A stretch of DNA of 55,233 nucleotides from Leptospira sp. (GTDB taxonomy: Bacteria > Spirochaetota > Leptospiria > Leptospirales > Leptospiraceae). A program made the position numbers and the translations under genes. The notes under the pieces were generated by a model that worked only from the letters and a program-made list of their open reading frames with translations, did not search any database and was not told the origin of the DNA. This document shows, one piece after another, positions 37,735 to 47,215 of this stretch. The stretch is from assembly GCA_009991425.1 (NCBI GenBank), contig JAACWH010000038.1:1-55233 (forward strand), read 5' to 3'. Each line of letters begins with the position of its first letter. The first letter of the stretch is position 1.

Positions 37735-39174
37735 ATGTTTAAAACTGCGAAAGAGGCAATTGATTTCGCCAAAAAAGAAGGAGTCGTATTCTTTGACTTC
37801 CGATTTACAGATATTAAAGGAGCATGGCACCACGTATCTTACCATGTAAACTCCATAGACGAAGATTCTTTTAAAGGAATTCCTTTTGATGGTAGTTCTA
37901 TTTCGGCTTGGCAACCTATTAATAAATCCGATATGCAATTGATTCCTGATGCATCAACCGCATTCGTGGATCCCTTCCCTGCAGATAAGACTTTAGTGGT
38001 TTTTTGTGATGCATACGATATTTACAAAAACCAACCTTATGAAAAATGCCCAAGATCCATTGCAAAAAAAGCACTGAGTTATCTTGCTGAGTCTGGAATT
38101 GGCGATGTAGCTTATTTTGGCCCAGAGAATGAGTTTTTCATTTTTGACAGCTTGAAGGTAAGAGATGAAATCAACTGCCAATACTATGAATTAGATTCAG
38201 TAGAAGGAATTTGGAATTCCCACCAAGAAATCCCTGGAAATACAGCAACAAAAATCAACTTTAACTCTGGTCACCGACCTGGAACTAAAGGTGGTTACTT
38301 CCCTGTAGCACCTATAGATTCACAAGTTGACATTAGAGCAGAAATCGTGAAGACTCTTCACCAAATTGGAATGGAGACTTTCGTAGTTCACCACGAAGTA
38401 GCTCAGGCACAAGGTGAGATTGGTGTTAAGTTCGGAACAATGATTGAGGCTGCTGATAATGTTCAGAAGTTGAAGTATGTTGTGAAAATGGTTGCAAACA
38501 GACATGGCAAAACTGCTACTTTTATGCCTAAGCCACTATTTGGTGATAATGGGAATGGTATGCACGTTCACCAGTCGGTTTGGAAAGGTGGTAAAAACCT
38601 ATTTGCTGGCTCAGCCTACCATGGTTTAAGTGATACTGCATTGAATTATGTTGGTGGAGTGCTTAAGTATGCGAGAGGGATTGCTGCATTTACAAATGCA
38701 TCTACCAATTCTTACAAAAGATTGATTCCTGGCTTTGAAGCACCATCTATTCTTGCCTATTCTGCACAGAACAGATCTGCATCTTGTCGTATTCCATACG
38801 TAAATGGAGAGAAGGCAAAACGTGTTGAATTCAGATTCCCTGACTCTACTGCGAATCCATATTTAGGTTTCTCTGCTATGCTAATGGCAGGTATTGATGG
38901 AATCCAAAATAAAATCGATCCTGGTGAACCAAGAGAAGAAGATCTTTTTGAAATGTCCTTGGATGAGATTCGAGAAAAAGGAATCAAGCAAATGCCACAT
39001 ACTCTCAGAGAAGCTTTAGAAGAAATGCTTACTTTAAGAGAAGTTTTCAAAAAAGGAAATGTATTCACAGAAGAATTTCTACAAACTTACAAAACATATA
39101 AGTTTGAGACTGAAGTCTGGCCATGGGAAGGACGCCCTCACCCATTTGAGTTCCTTTCAACTTATTCTTGTTAA
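37735..39174 (+). CDS. glnA: Glutamine synthetase type I, adenylylation Tyr replaced by Phe
   Basis: The 479-residue GSI enzyme makes glutamine from glutamate and ammonia. Signatures include [15 protein letters not shown], the FDGSSISAW glycine loop, PENEFFIFD, the [16 protein letters not shown] [12 protein letters not shown] segment, and [13 protein letters not shown]. At the position of the regulatory tyrosine (NLYDLP in E. coli) the sequence reads DLFEMS, with Phe405 read directly from codon ttt, so GlnE-type adenylylation at this residue should not occur. AGGAG lies 7 bases before the ATG, a sigma-54 promoter lies upstream and a strong terminator follows. Confidence 0.97.
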   Translation: MFKTAKEAIDFAKKEGVVFFDFRFTDIKGAWHHVSYHVNSIDEDSFKGIPFDGSSISAWQPINKSDMQLIPDASTAFVDPFPADKTLVVFCDAYDIYKNQPYEKCPRSIAKKALSYLAESGIGDVAYFGPENEFFIFDSLKVRDEINCQYYELDSVEGIWNSHQEIPGNTATKINFNSGHRPGTKGGYFPVAPIDSQVDIRAEIVKTLHQIGMETFVVHHEVAQAQGEIGVKFGTMIEAADNVQKLKYVVKMVANRHGKTATFMPKPLFGDNGNGMHVHQSVWKGGKNLFAGSAYHGLSDTALNYVGGVLKYARGIAAFTNASTNSYKRLIPGFEAPSILAYSAQNRSASCRIPYVNGEKAKRVEFRFPDSTANPYLGFSAMLMAGIDGIQNKIDPGEPREEDLFEMSLDEIREKGIKQMPHTLREALEEMLTLREVFKKGNVFTEEFLQTYKTYKFETEVWPWEGRPHPFEFLSTYSC

Positions 39175-39217
39175 TTAAAACTAGAAAGTTAATAAGGATT
39201 TTCTAGGTCAAATTGAA

Positions 39218-39260
39218 GAAAACTGCCATAATTCCGCAAGAAGTATGGCAGTTTTCCTTT
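39218..39260 (+). terminator. Rho-independent terminator of glnA
   Basis: A perfect 13-bp stem gaaaactgccata / tatggcagttttc (39218-39230 with 39244-39256) encloses a 13-base loop and is followed by ctttt. A smaller hairpin (ctagaaa / tttctag, 39181-39206) lies just upstream. It separates glnA from the tRNA gene. Confidence 0.85.
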
Positions 39261-39369
39261 TGAAAATAATCAAAACAAATTTAAGTAAGAAATTGACCCT
39301 ACAATTCCATTAAAAAAACTGGTTTTGTGGAACTAAACTTCCCAACTTTCCTGTCGAATTAGAACAAGA

Positions 39370-39443
39370 GGCGATGTAGCTCAGCTGGTTAGAGCGATGG
39401 AATCATAATCCACAGGTCCGGGGTTCGAATCCCTGCATCGCTA
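39370..39443 (+). tRNA. tRNA with CAT anticodon (probably elongator Met)
   Basis: A full cloverleaf of 74 bases is readable: acceptor ggcgatg with catcgct (first pair G-U), D-stem gctc/gagc, anticodon loop atcataa with anticodon CAT, variable agg tc, T-stem and loop cgggg ttcgaat ccctg, discriminator A. No CCA is encoded. The acceptor pairing and anticodon stem are not initiator-like. Anticodon CAT can also be the lysidine-modified Ile2 tRNA, which sequence alone here does not exclude. The first anticodon-stem pair is A-C. Confidence 0.93.
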
Positions 39444-39458
39444 ATAGAGAGGATGTTT

Positions 39459-39749
39459 ATGAAAAAACTTACAATATTTATCAGTCTACTTTGGACAATC
39501 AGCTTTGTTGCAGATATTACAGCTGCAAATAATTTTCCAAAATGTTCAGCTGCATGTAATAAATACTATAGCTGTGTGGTTGAGAAAAACCCGAATGCTA
39601 CTTCAGACCAAAAAGACAAATTAAAAAAAGGCTGTGAGTTAAATTGCAATAAGGCAAAATACTACAACCAAATCTCAGCTTGTTATGACAAAGGAGCTAA
39701 TTCTTGCGTGGTATACTGGAACTGTATAACTAAGGCAGTTCAGAAGTAG
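39459..39749 (+). CDS. Small secreted Cys-rich protein immediately downstream of a tRNA
   Basis: I place the start at ATG 39459, because the AGAGAGG at 39446-39452 is well spaced for it and touches the earlier ATG at 39453. The 96-residue product has a signal peptide (KKLTIFISLLWTISFVADITAA) and eight Cys in the mature part: CSAAC, YYSC, GCELNC, SAC, SC and WNC. The patterning resembles small Leptospira Cys-rich exported proteins of unknown function. The gene begins 15 bases after the tRNA end, so it probably shares its transcript. A terminator follows. Confidence 0.8.
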   Translation: MKKLTIFISLLWTISFVADITAANNFPKCSAACNKYYSCVVEKNPNATSDQKDKLKKGCELNCNKAKYYNQISACYDKGANSCVVYWNCITKAVQK

Positions 39750-39774
39750 AATCTTAATTTCCTAATGAATAGTT

Positions 39775-39813
39775 AAAAAGGGAACAAGGGAAACCATTGT
39801 TCCCTTTTTTTTT
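39775..39813 (+). terminator. Rho-independent terminator
   Basis: A perfect 13-bp stem aaaaagggaacaa / ttgttcccttttt with a short loop is followed by a run of T. It ends the tRNA/Cys-rich gene transcript. Because the stem also ends in A residues it could act in both directions. Confidence 0.85.
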
Positions 39814-39891
39814 ACATTTTCCGAATTTAATTTTTATCCAAAAAGATTGATAGAATTCTTGAACAATTAGTATTTTGATTTAGAGGGTTTT

Positions 39892-40374
39892 ATGCTAGAA
39901 TCAGATAGGAAAGTTGCTGTAGACAGCAAATCCATTGAACCACGTAAGAAAAAGTCTATTTACCCAGAGCCTTTTGCATCCCAAATGGAAAGTCGAGAAA
40001 AACGTATCTTGGGGGATCTTTTTGGTCTTAGCAATTTCGGAGTCAACCTCACAACTATATTTCCTGGGGGCAAATCTGCCCTGCGACACGGTCATATGAC
40101 CCAGGATGAATTTATCTATATAATTGAGGGCAATCCGACTCTAATCACTAACAAAGGAGAAACAAAACTATCTCCAGGTATGTGTGCAGGTTTTGCTTAT
40201 GGTACAGGGGATGCTCATCAATTACTCAATCAATCAGATTCAAATGTTATTTATTTAGAGATTGGTGACCGGTCCGCAAATGATTCTGTATTTTACCCAG
40301 ATGACGATATCCAAGCGAAATTAAATACAGAAGGGAAATGGGAATTCACCCATAAAGATGGATCAGCTTATTAA
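39892..40374 (+). CDS. Cupin-domain protein
   Basis: The 160-residue protein has one cupin barrel: motif 1 GGKSALRHGHMTQDEFIYIIEG, with His and Glu metal ligands in the usual H-x-H-x(4-5)-E order, and motif 2 LSPGMCAGFAYGTGDAHQLLNQS with a His. The substrate is unknown; family members range from sugar isomerases to dioxygenases. The start is supported by GAGGG upstream. It ends 4 bases inside the convergent next gene. Confidence 0.85.
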   Translation: MLESDRKVAVDSKSIEPRKKKSIYPEPFASQMESREKRILGDLFGLSNFGVNLTTIFPGGKSALRHGHMTQDEFIYIIEGNPTLITNKGETKLSPGMCAGFAYGTGDAHQLLNQSDSNVIYLEIGDRSANDSVFYPDDDIQAKLNTEGKWEFTHKDGSAY

Positions 40375-40799
40375 AGATTAATTTTCATTAATCCATTATA
40401 GACTAATGATAAATCTTTATCAGAAATTTTACCTTTGAGTAGGGCTTTTAAGCGGTCCTTACTTGATTGGAAAACATCAGCTAAAATTCCAGAAGGCTTG
40501 GTTCCATCTTCCCCATCTATAGAGGTTTGAATCTTCTTATCCAAATATTCATATTGCATACTTACCCATTCTTGCAAATCTTTAGGATAGGTTTTTCGAA
40601 TATATTTCCACAGTGATTTCATTCGCTTCATATGCTCAGGCAACTCTTTCTTATTCCGCTCTTGGATATCTGCTACTTGTTTTTTATCTAACCAGCCTCT
40701 ATCCATTGCAAACTCTTCTTCAGTTGAAGTTGCTGGGGAATGAGAAAGGTGGCTCATCTCGAGAAATCGTTTTATATCTTTAATAAATTCTGGGTTCAT
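40371..40799 (-). CDS. Hypothetical helical protein
   Basis: The 142-residue soluble product is charged and largely helical, with segments such as DKKQVADIQERNKKELPEHMKRM and LKALLKGKISDKDLSLVYNGL. No signal peptide or membrane segment is visible. It starts with an ATG in a normal context and overlaps the cupin gene 3' end by 4 bases. I do not recognise it. Confidence 0.6.
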   Translation of the reverse strand: MNPEFIKDIKRFLEMSHLSHSPATSTEEEFAMDRGWLDKKQVADIQERNKKELPEHMKRMKSLWKYIRKTYPKDLQEWVSMQYEYLDKKIQTSIDGEDGTKPSGILADVFQSSKDRLKALLKGKISDKDLSLVYNGLMKINL

Positions 40800-40958
40800 G
40801 AGTTATCTTTAAAATAATATTAAGAATTGCATTTTACGATCGGAAAAAGAAACGGGAACGGTTACTAGCGTATAGAATTTTTTTTACAATTTGAATCATT
40901 AAGAATAGAGTATAAATCCACTGACAAATATTTAATCTAAAATCTTATTCTCTCGGAG

Positions 40959-41534
40959 TTAAGCCTTTGTTAGACCTGTGATTTCTAGTATATCTGAAAT
41001 TGGATAGCCTTTTATCTTCATCAAAGGGGCATCTTCTATGGCTTTTTCCAGTTTACCTTCTAGCTTGCCTTTTTCTATTCCTTCTTGTCTAAGCTTTTCA
41101 AGAACATTCATATACTCACTCTCCACTTCATCAAAAATTGTTATGTCATAGTATTTTTCTGAATCGTCTCTAGCACTAAAGATATAATTCAATAAGATTG
41201 TAAGAATTTCAACTCTTTTATAATCTTCTTTTTCTTGGAGAAGCTCCTTTAAGGATATTCGAAGATTCGTTAAAAATGGAATATGATCTACACGGATTTT
41301 TTGAAGGATATTCATATAAATTCTAAGTGAAATGGAATTTAGTTTGAATGGTAGATCTGTTCGAGTCTCTTTATGTTCATCTGCTATAAAGCTTTCTTTG
41401 CAGTGAACTAAATTTGATAAATCTAAAAGCTTTGCTAGATTTTCTGGAAAAGTCGCTTTAAAAAATTCAATGGACTCTTCTTTATTTGAGAATATCCTGC
41501 GAATAAATAGATCATGAGGATTACCAATTGCCAT
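40959..41534 (-). pseudogene. Rpn-type nuclease/transposase remnant with internal deletion
   Basis: The first ~60 residues match the start of the Rpn/PD-(D/E)XK putative transposase family (NPHDLFIRRIFSNKEESIEFF, followed by the FIADEHKETRTDLPFKL region). In intact proteins this continues into a strand and an EHxS-type helix that supply the catalytic Glu and Gln. Here the text jumps from DLPFKL straight to a region near IYMNILQKIRVDHIPFLTNLRISLKELLQEK, normally over 70 residues later, so the catalytic core is missing. The C-terminal helical Lys/Glu tail (LRQEGIEKGKLEGKLEKA) is retained. The frame is intact over 191 residues, so it may be expressed, but it should lack nuclease activity. Confidence 0.6.
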
Positions 41535-41642
41535 AGAAAGATATGTGGAAAATCTATAAGTTGAAGCAAAGAAATATTAAATCATTCACAATTCTAGTTA
41601 TTTTCTTTAACATCATTTATAAATTGATTGAGTATAGTCTTT

Positions 41643-42608
41643 TCAAAAGCCACCCATTTGGATATTTTTCTTCATAGCTTCGATTTCTACATCTAAGGCA
41701 AAACTTTTTGCTGAATCATATTTTCCTAGAACATCAGCTGTAGTTTTATTAATTTGTTGTAGTAGCTCTAGAATTTGATTTTTTCTTTTGGAAGTTTCTT
41801 CATCATCTGTAGAGCTAATATCCAATTGATTGTATTGCTTCAATATTTGAGATGTTGTGTCGGGGAAGTAATTTAGATATTGCTTGATCTGTTTATAGAA
41901 ACTTGGCTTCTCTTCTAACTTCGATTTAAGCTTTTGCAATTTATTTGAGAAATCTTCAGCTTCGCTTCTTAATGATGCATCTTTCCAATTCTGAGAGGTT
42001 TTGTCGACAAGGGATCTTACTTGATCAATCTTATCTAACATAGATTTAAATTCCTGGAAGTCCTCTTTCTTACCAAGTTCAGCCTTAGCAACAGTAAGAC
42101 GATTTTGCACTGAATTGCGGAATAGAAAAGGTATGAAGCTAAAAGGGTAATTGTGATTTTTCCCTAAAGATGTCTTAGCAACAGCAATTCCTAGAAAGAG
42201 TAAATGTAAAATGACCATGAAACCATAAGAGAAGACCAAAAGCACACGATCGTGTGAGAATGCATTCGTAAAACCTAAGAATCCAAGTCCAATTAAAGTC
42301 TGAAGATACATGGCTTCTAAAGACTGTCTGCCTGAGTAAGATCTTTTGCCCCTAGACAACCAAACCAAGAATGGGAATCCAATACTTGCTAGAGCCTCAA
42401 AGGGAAAAGCAAATGGCAGTAAGGCTGCCGGATAGGACAGAAGAGTGGTAAGATGAGCACGTCTTGCCCAGGATTTTTCCTCTGTTGGAATTTCTGAATT
42501 AGGAGAAACTTTCTTCCATAGATTTTTACCAATTTCTTTCAATTCTTCTTTAGGATGGGAAAAATCTATTTCTGCGTCCTGGGATGTTTTCTCTTTCTTA
42601 TCTGCCAT
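41643..42608 (-). CDS. Membrane protein with XpaC-like C-terminus
   Basis: The 321-residue product has a soluble N-terminus, three to four membrane segments between about residues 55 and 155 (a DUF4870-like pattern with LTTLLSYPAALLPFAF and FLGFTNAFSHDRVLLVFSYGFM) and a long helical C-terminal part that resembles XpaC (5-bromo-4-chloroindolyl phosphate hydrolysis protein). It follows the telA-like gene by 10 bases. XpaC and TelA proteins are repeatedly found together, which supports the call. The biochemical role of the pair is not known. Confidence 0.65.
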   Translation of the reverse strand: MADKKEKTSQDAEIDFSHPKEELKEIGKNLWKKVSPNSEIPTEEKSWARRAHLTTLLSYPAALLPFAFPFEALASIGFPFLVWLSRGKRSYSGRQSLEAMYLQTLIGLGFLGFTNAFSHDRVLLVFSYGFMVILHLLFLGIAVAKTSLGKNHNYPFSFIPFLFRNSVQNRLTVAKAELGKKEDFQEFKSMLDKIDQVRSLVDKTSQNWKDASLRSEAEDFSNKLQKLKSKLEEKPSFYKQIKQYLNYFPDTTSQILKQYNQLDISSTDDEETSKRKNQILELLQQINKTTADVLGKYDSAKSFALDVEIEAMKKNIQMGGF

Positions 42609-42618
42609 TCAAGAACTC

Positions 42619-43683
42619 TTATCTTTGGATGAGAAGACTGGTTTTTACTTCTTTTTCTAGTTTGATTAATTCAGTTTCAGCCTCTCTTCGCTTCGCCCTT
42701 CCCTGTTCTTGGATCTTGAGTGTTTCTTGGATAGTTTCAACTAACATAGTATTTACTTTCTTGAGTGTTTCAATTTCAACAATTCCCTTTTCAGATTCTT
42801 TGGCAATTTCGGTTGTTCCCATTTTGAGAAGTTCCGCATTCTTCTGCAAGAGATCATTTGTGGTTTTGGAAACTTCTTTCTGAGCTTCGAGAGCTTTCCT
42901 TTGTCGAAAGATTCCCAAGGCAATAATCACCTGGCTCTTCCAAAGTGGGATTGTATTTAATATAGAGCTTTGGATTTTCTCAACGAGAAGTTGATTCCCA
43001 TTCTGAACGAGACGAATCTGTGGCCCAGTCTGAAGTGATAGCATACGACTGAGTTTTAGATCATGGATCTTTTTCTCAAATCGATCCAAAATCTGAACTG
43101 TATCTTGGTAAACTTGAGAGGAAAGCGGATCTTTATCTGCATCGGCCTTAGCTTTTAACTCTGGTAAGATGGTATTTGCAATTTCCTTGGTCTTCTTTTC
43201 TCCAGCAAGAATGTATATCTGTAAATCTTTGAAATACTCTAGATTTTTCTCATAGAGTGCTTGCAGTAAAGTAATATCTTTGGTTAGGGATTGCCGAGCG
43301 GTATGAAGTTCTTCGACAATTTTGTCCATCTTGGAATGAACATCTTCGAATTTACCAATCATGCTGCGCGTCTTGTCGAATAGCTTGCCTATTAAAGGGA
43401 TTTTGGAAATAGAGTTTCCACCTTCTCCAGTGCTTCCTATATCCAAATCTTTGATATGAATCAATAAATTATTTAGAAGTTCACCAGCATAACCGGCATC
43501 CTTAGTTTTAATTTCAGAGAGAACTTTATCTGCGAACTCAGAAACCTTAGTCTGTGCTTGAGAACCGAAGGAGAGAATTTCATTGGGATCCTTCCATTGA
43601 ATTTGATTGCTGATTTCTAGGACTTTATTCTCTTCTTCTTTGCTAAGATTCGCTTCTGGTTGTGCTAAAATTTTGTCTTCCAT
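42619..43683 (-). CDS. TelA family (toxic anion resistance) protein
   Basis: I start at ATG 43683 because the in-frame TTG 18 bases upstream precedes an AAGGAG that is the likely ribosome binding site of this ATG. The 354-residue, almost fully helical protein matches TelA: IPLIGKLFDKTRSMIGKFEDVHSKMDKIVEELHTAR, DITLLQALYEKNLEYFKDL in pattern, and LSLQTGPQIRLVQNGNQLLVEKIQSSILNTIPLWKSQVIIALG. TelA was linked to tellurite resistance and to lipid II-targeting antibiotic stress in other bacteria; the role here is unknown. It forms a pair with the XpaC-like gene. Confidence 0.88.
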   Translation of the reverse strand: MEDKILAQPEANLSKEEENKVLEISNQIQWKDPNEILSFGSQAQTKVSEFADKVLSEIKTKDAGYAGELLNNLLIHIKDLDIGSTGEGGNSISKIPLIGKLFDKTRSMIGKFEDVHSKMDKIVEELHTARQSLTKDITLLQALYEKNLEYFKDLQIYILAGEKKTKEIANTILPELKAKADADKDPLSSQVYQDTVQILDRFEKKIHDLKLSRMLSLQTGPQIRLVQNGNQLLVEKIQSSILNTIPLWKSQVIIALGIFRQRKALEAQKEVSKTTNDLLQKNAELLKMGTTEIAKESEKGIVEIETLKKVNTMLVETIQETLKIQEQGRAKRREAETELIKLEKEVKTSLLIQR

Positions 43684-43750
43684 GCTCTCTCCTTTCGACA
43701 AGGATTATTGAATTGAAAAGCACAAAGAAAGGCAAGAAATAAAATAGAAT

Positions 43751-46700
43751 CTAATCGTTATCTATATTAGAAAATGTGACAGGATCGGGTATAAGCCCAT
43801 CATAAGTAGAATCATTACTTATAACAGGAAGGAAAATAATTCGATAACTCTGATCACCATCTAATAGATCATCATCCACACCTCTAACCGTGTAGGACGA
43901 ATTAGAGTTCCAATTGGATGCTGTTCTAGTAAAACTTCGTACAATCGTTCCAGGTGGCAAACCTACTGGATAGAGAGGATTAGAAGAAGCAATATTAGAG
44001 CCTGATGCAGGAAGACCTTCTGTTTCAAGTTCACTGTAATATCGAAATGTTACTGTGTCCGTTGGTGGAGAGTTCAATTTCAATCGAAATGTAGAAGTTA
44101 ATCCCCATTCACCTGTTTGTGTAGTTGGTGGTGTAATTGTAAACCCTGGACTTAGGTTTCGCATAAAAATATTTTGATTCGAAATTACATTAAATTTTGG
44201 ATCTAAACTGGTAAAGGTGCCTGCTATAAGTTTATAATCTTGGATTGCAGTAGAACCATCGTCTACTGATGTCACTGTGACCCATTGCGGGGTATTCCAA
44301 TTGCTAGGATCAAAGCTAAGACTGGAAACATTGATTGTACCTTGGTTTGTCATATTAGACTCCAAAGGAAAACTCACAGTCGAAGTCGGCTGAGCAGAAA
44401 GACGAATGCTAAAACTAAAAATTTGATTGGGACCCGCCACTCGAGTTGTAAAATAAGGATTGGTCGAGGAATTGGATGCATTCAGAACTATCCCTGCAGA
44501 ATCATTGTCCGTATTTCGAAAAGCAGTTGGAGCAATTGCGAGTGCATGAAAAATACCATCAAGACTTGTCGTTGAATAATTCAGACTATAATTCACTGTT
44601 CCATCAATTGATGTATCATCTTGGCCTGTAATTATAACTTCTTGCAAATCTCTCCAATTCAATGGAGTAAAAGTTAAACTAGAAACATTTGGCTGTCCTT
44701 CTGAAGGATCGCTTGAGTCTATAGTTAGAGTTACATCGCTCGCTGGAGCCTGACCTAATGAATAAAACAAACTGATCCTTCCACCTGCTTCTGATGTTCT
44801 GTAAGTAGGAGCACGGTTCGCACATATAGAAACTAGAGATTCCGAATCACAAGCTCGAACTGTTATCACACCTCGAGTTCCCCCATTTCGGTCAGTTAGA
44901 GCTAAGGTATCGTAATTTGGATCTGTAACAGATGCTATAGATTCAGGAAAGTAGGGGCCATTGCTTGCTCCAGATTCTACGCCGATTCCCAATCTCGCTG
45001 ATTTGGTTCCATCGATCACAAAATCTTCCACACCCTTAACTTGGATTGTAACAGGAATATTCCAATTTGTTGAATTAAATTCAACAGTCGAGGAACTGAA
45101 TACTGACATTTGCCCAGTATCATAACTAGTAATCGGAAAGCGGACAATTCCTTCGGGTTTAGAATTCAAACGAATCGTAAAGGAATCCTCTCTTCCAGAA
45201 TCAGTGACAAATAATAGAGGCGAACTTGGATTGTATATATAGCCTCTTGTATCGGAATTCTTGTTGAGAACGGATAAAGAACTAATCGCTAAATTATCAT
45301 ACAAAGGATCTAAACTTTGTGCATTTTGGAAATCGATAGAATAAGTTTGATCGGAATCTGCAATATAATCACGGATAGGTGTTATTTTAATTGATCTTGG
45401 AACGTTCCAATCACTAGGAGAAAATTCAAGAGTAGTTAATGAAAGAGAACCTTCTTCGGCATTCGAAACTGCAATCAACGGTAAAGTCACATTCGATGCG
45501 GGCTTAGTCTTAAGTCGAACTTGAAAAGTCCATCCAGTTGCATTGCTCTCTGTAGTTAGCATCGAACTTGCATTCAGAAACATAACTCCTGGTGTATCAT
45601 CATCTAAGTTTACAATAGGAACAGAACCTACCACCAAACTATCATAATTTGTATCTGAGCTAGTTACTGAAGGGAATAGGATTTCATAATTCTGATCCCC
45701 ATCAATTAGCGATTCATTAATTGCAGTAATCGTAACAGTTTTAAAAGAATTCCAATTTGAATTTGTAAACACTAATGATGATGGACTTACTGTTCCTTCG
45801 GTGGTATCAGAAGAAATTATGTCGATTGTTACATTTGATGTTGGTCGAGATCTAAGCTTAATCTGAAAACTAGCATTGGTTCCATCTTCAGAAGTTGATT
45901 TGGAAATATGGTTTTGAAAGACGAATCCCGCAGTATCATTGTCTAGATTTGTAAAACTTAAGCTCTGTGGTAATATGCTAGAATAATTGCTGTCTAAACT
46001 AGAATGAACTGCGAGCTGAACTGTATACAATTTATCGCCATCAATATCAGAATCATCTTGTCCAGTAACAACCAAACTTTGATTTGTATTCCAATTGGAA
46101 GCAGTGAATGTCATAGAAGAAGACGAGGGTTGCCCTTCTGTGGGGCTAAGGCTAAATATGGATAGTATAACATCTGAACTAGGCTGGGAATTCAAACGAA
46201 CTGTGAAAGAAATACTGCCACCAGATTCCGAGGTTAACCAGGGTGAAGGACTTAAAGTCTGTATGAGGATACCTGCAGTGTCATTATCCAAATTGGTTCC
46301 ACTCACCGATCCTGAGCTCATTCCATTGTATATAGGATCAGTACTTGTTGCAGCTCCCAATTGAATGGTAAAAGCTCTGTCTCCATCTACCAAAGAATCA
46401 TCTAATCCTGTCAATACGATATTTTGAATTGTGTTCCAATTGCTGGAAGTAAAAACTATCGTACCTGTGCTAGCACTTACCTCAGATGGATGAGAAATCA
46501 ATACTGGAAAGCTAACATTTGCAAGCGGTCTAGAGTTTAAAACCACCGAAATGGATTGTGTAGAACCCGATTCAGAAACCACAACAGAACTCATCGGACT
46601 CAAGCTAACACCAGCTGTGTCAGAATCTACATTGGTTACAGTAACAAGACCACCGCCTAGACCTTGGAAATCTGTATCCAAGCTTACCGCTTGATTTAAA

Positions 46701-47215
46701 TGGATCTCAACCAATTGGTTCCCGTCTTGGACAAAATCAGCAAGCCCTTGCACCTCAACTAGCTGATCTACATTCCAATTGGTTGGGGTAAATTGCAAAC
46801 TAGAAGGAGTTAAAGAAATTTCATCTATTTGGGATAGGGTTATATTTGTAAATTCAACATTCTGTGAGGGCATTCGGGAAAGCCTTACGCGGAAGCTGAT
46901 TTTGGTTCCAGATTCTGCAACCATCCAGCCTGACCTTTGGTCTAGGATCAATTCTGGTGCGGCTGGTGTAATTGTAATGGGTATCACTTCTTCCCCAGGG
47001 GGAATGATATTGGCAGTGTTGTCTGAACTAGTTGGATTGTCCTGAGACTGATTGGATCCAGGAAAAAGAAGCAAAGGCGGACTAGAAGAACCCCCAGATT
47101 GAAGTAACGAAAAAGCAGCAGTAAAACCAGGCCAAGCCACGCATCCCTCAAAATGAAAAAGCATAATCAGCAATAGAGCTAAAAATCTAAAACTGTATTT
47201 TGGAGTCCGTTCCAT
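43751..47215 (-). CDS. Lipoprotein with nine Calx-beta-like modules
   Basis: From ATG 47215 (GGAA about 7 bases upstream) the product has 1154 residues; the TTG at 47272 is less likely. It has a signal peptide ending in FHFEGC, a short linker and nine repeats of about 110-130 residues. Each repeat has ESG...F.VRLNS.P...V followed by FT..NWN....V.VTG.DD...DGD..Y.I and the Y-x-x-L...N.DNDTAG closing motif. The pattern resembles Calx-beta or related calcium-binding surface modules with Asp/Asn-rich loops. The protein stops right at the closing DND of the ninth repeat. Surface exposure and adhesion are plausible but inferred. Confidence 0.85.
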   Translation of the reverse strand: MERTPKYSFRFLALLLIMLFHFEGCVAWPGFTAAFSLLQSGGSSSPPLLLFPGSNQSQDNPTSSDNTANIIPPGEEVIPITITPAAPELILDQRSGWMVAESGTKISFRVRLSRMPSQNVEFTNITLSQIDEISLTPSSLQFTPTNWNVDQLVEVQGLADFVQDGNQLVEIHLNQAVSLDTDFQGLGGGLVTVTNVDSDTAGVSLSPMSSVVVSESGSTQSISVVLNSRPLANVSFPVLISHPSEVSASTGTIVFTSSNWNTIQNIVLTGLDDSLVDGDRAFTIQLGAATSTDPIYNGMSSGSVSGTNLDNDTAGILIQTLSPSPWLTSESGGSISFTVRLNSQPSSDVILSIFSLSPTEGQPSSSSMTFTASNWNTNQSLVVTGQDDSDIDGDKLYTVQLAVHSSLDSNYSSILPQSLSFTNLDNDTAGFVFQNHISKSTSEDGTNASFQIKLRSRPTSNVTIDIISSDTTEGTVSPSSLVFTNSNWNSFKTVTITAINESLIDGDQNYEILFPSVTSSDTNYDSLVVGSVPIVNLDDDTPGVMFLNASSMLTTESNATGWTFQVRLKTKPASNVTLPLIAVSNAEEGSLSLTTLEFSPSDWNVPRSIKITPIRDYIADSDQTYSIDFQNAQSLDPLYDNLAISSLSVLNKNSDTRGYIYNPSSPLLFVTDSGREDSFTIRLNSKPEGIVRFPITSYDTGQMSVFSSSTVEFNSTNWNIPVTIQVKGVEDFVIDGTKSARLGIGVESGASNGPYFPESIASVTDPNYDTLALTDRNGGTRGVITVRACDSESLVSICANRAPTYRTSEAGGRISLFYSLGQAPASDVTLTIDSSDPSEGQPNVSSLTFTPLNWRDLQEVIITGQDDTSIDGTVNYSLNYSTTSLDGIFHALAIAPTAFRNTDNDSAGIVLNASNSSTNPYFTTRVAGPNQIFSFSIRLSAQPTSTVSFPLESNMTNQGTINVSSLSFDPSNWNTPQWVTVTSVDDGSTAIQDYKLIAGTFTSLDPKFNVISNQNIFMRNLSPGFTITPPTTQTGEWGLTSTFRLKLNSPPTDTVTFRYYSELETEGLPASGSNIASSNPLYPVGLPPGTIVRSFTRTASNWNSNSSYTVRGVDDDLLDGDQSYRIIFLPVISNDSTYDGLIPDPVTFSNIDND

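Noticed and set aside
39293..39330. Possible sigma-70 promoter (ttgacc) before the tRNA
   Set aside because: No -10 hexamer at an acceptable distance was found, so I did not list it.
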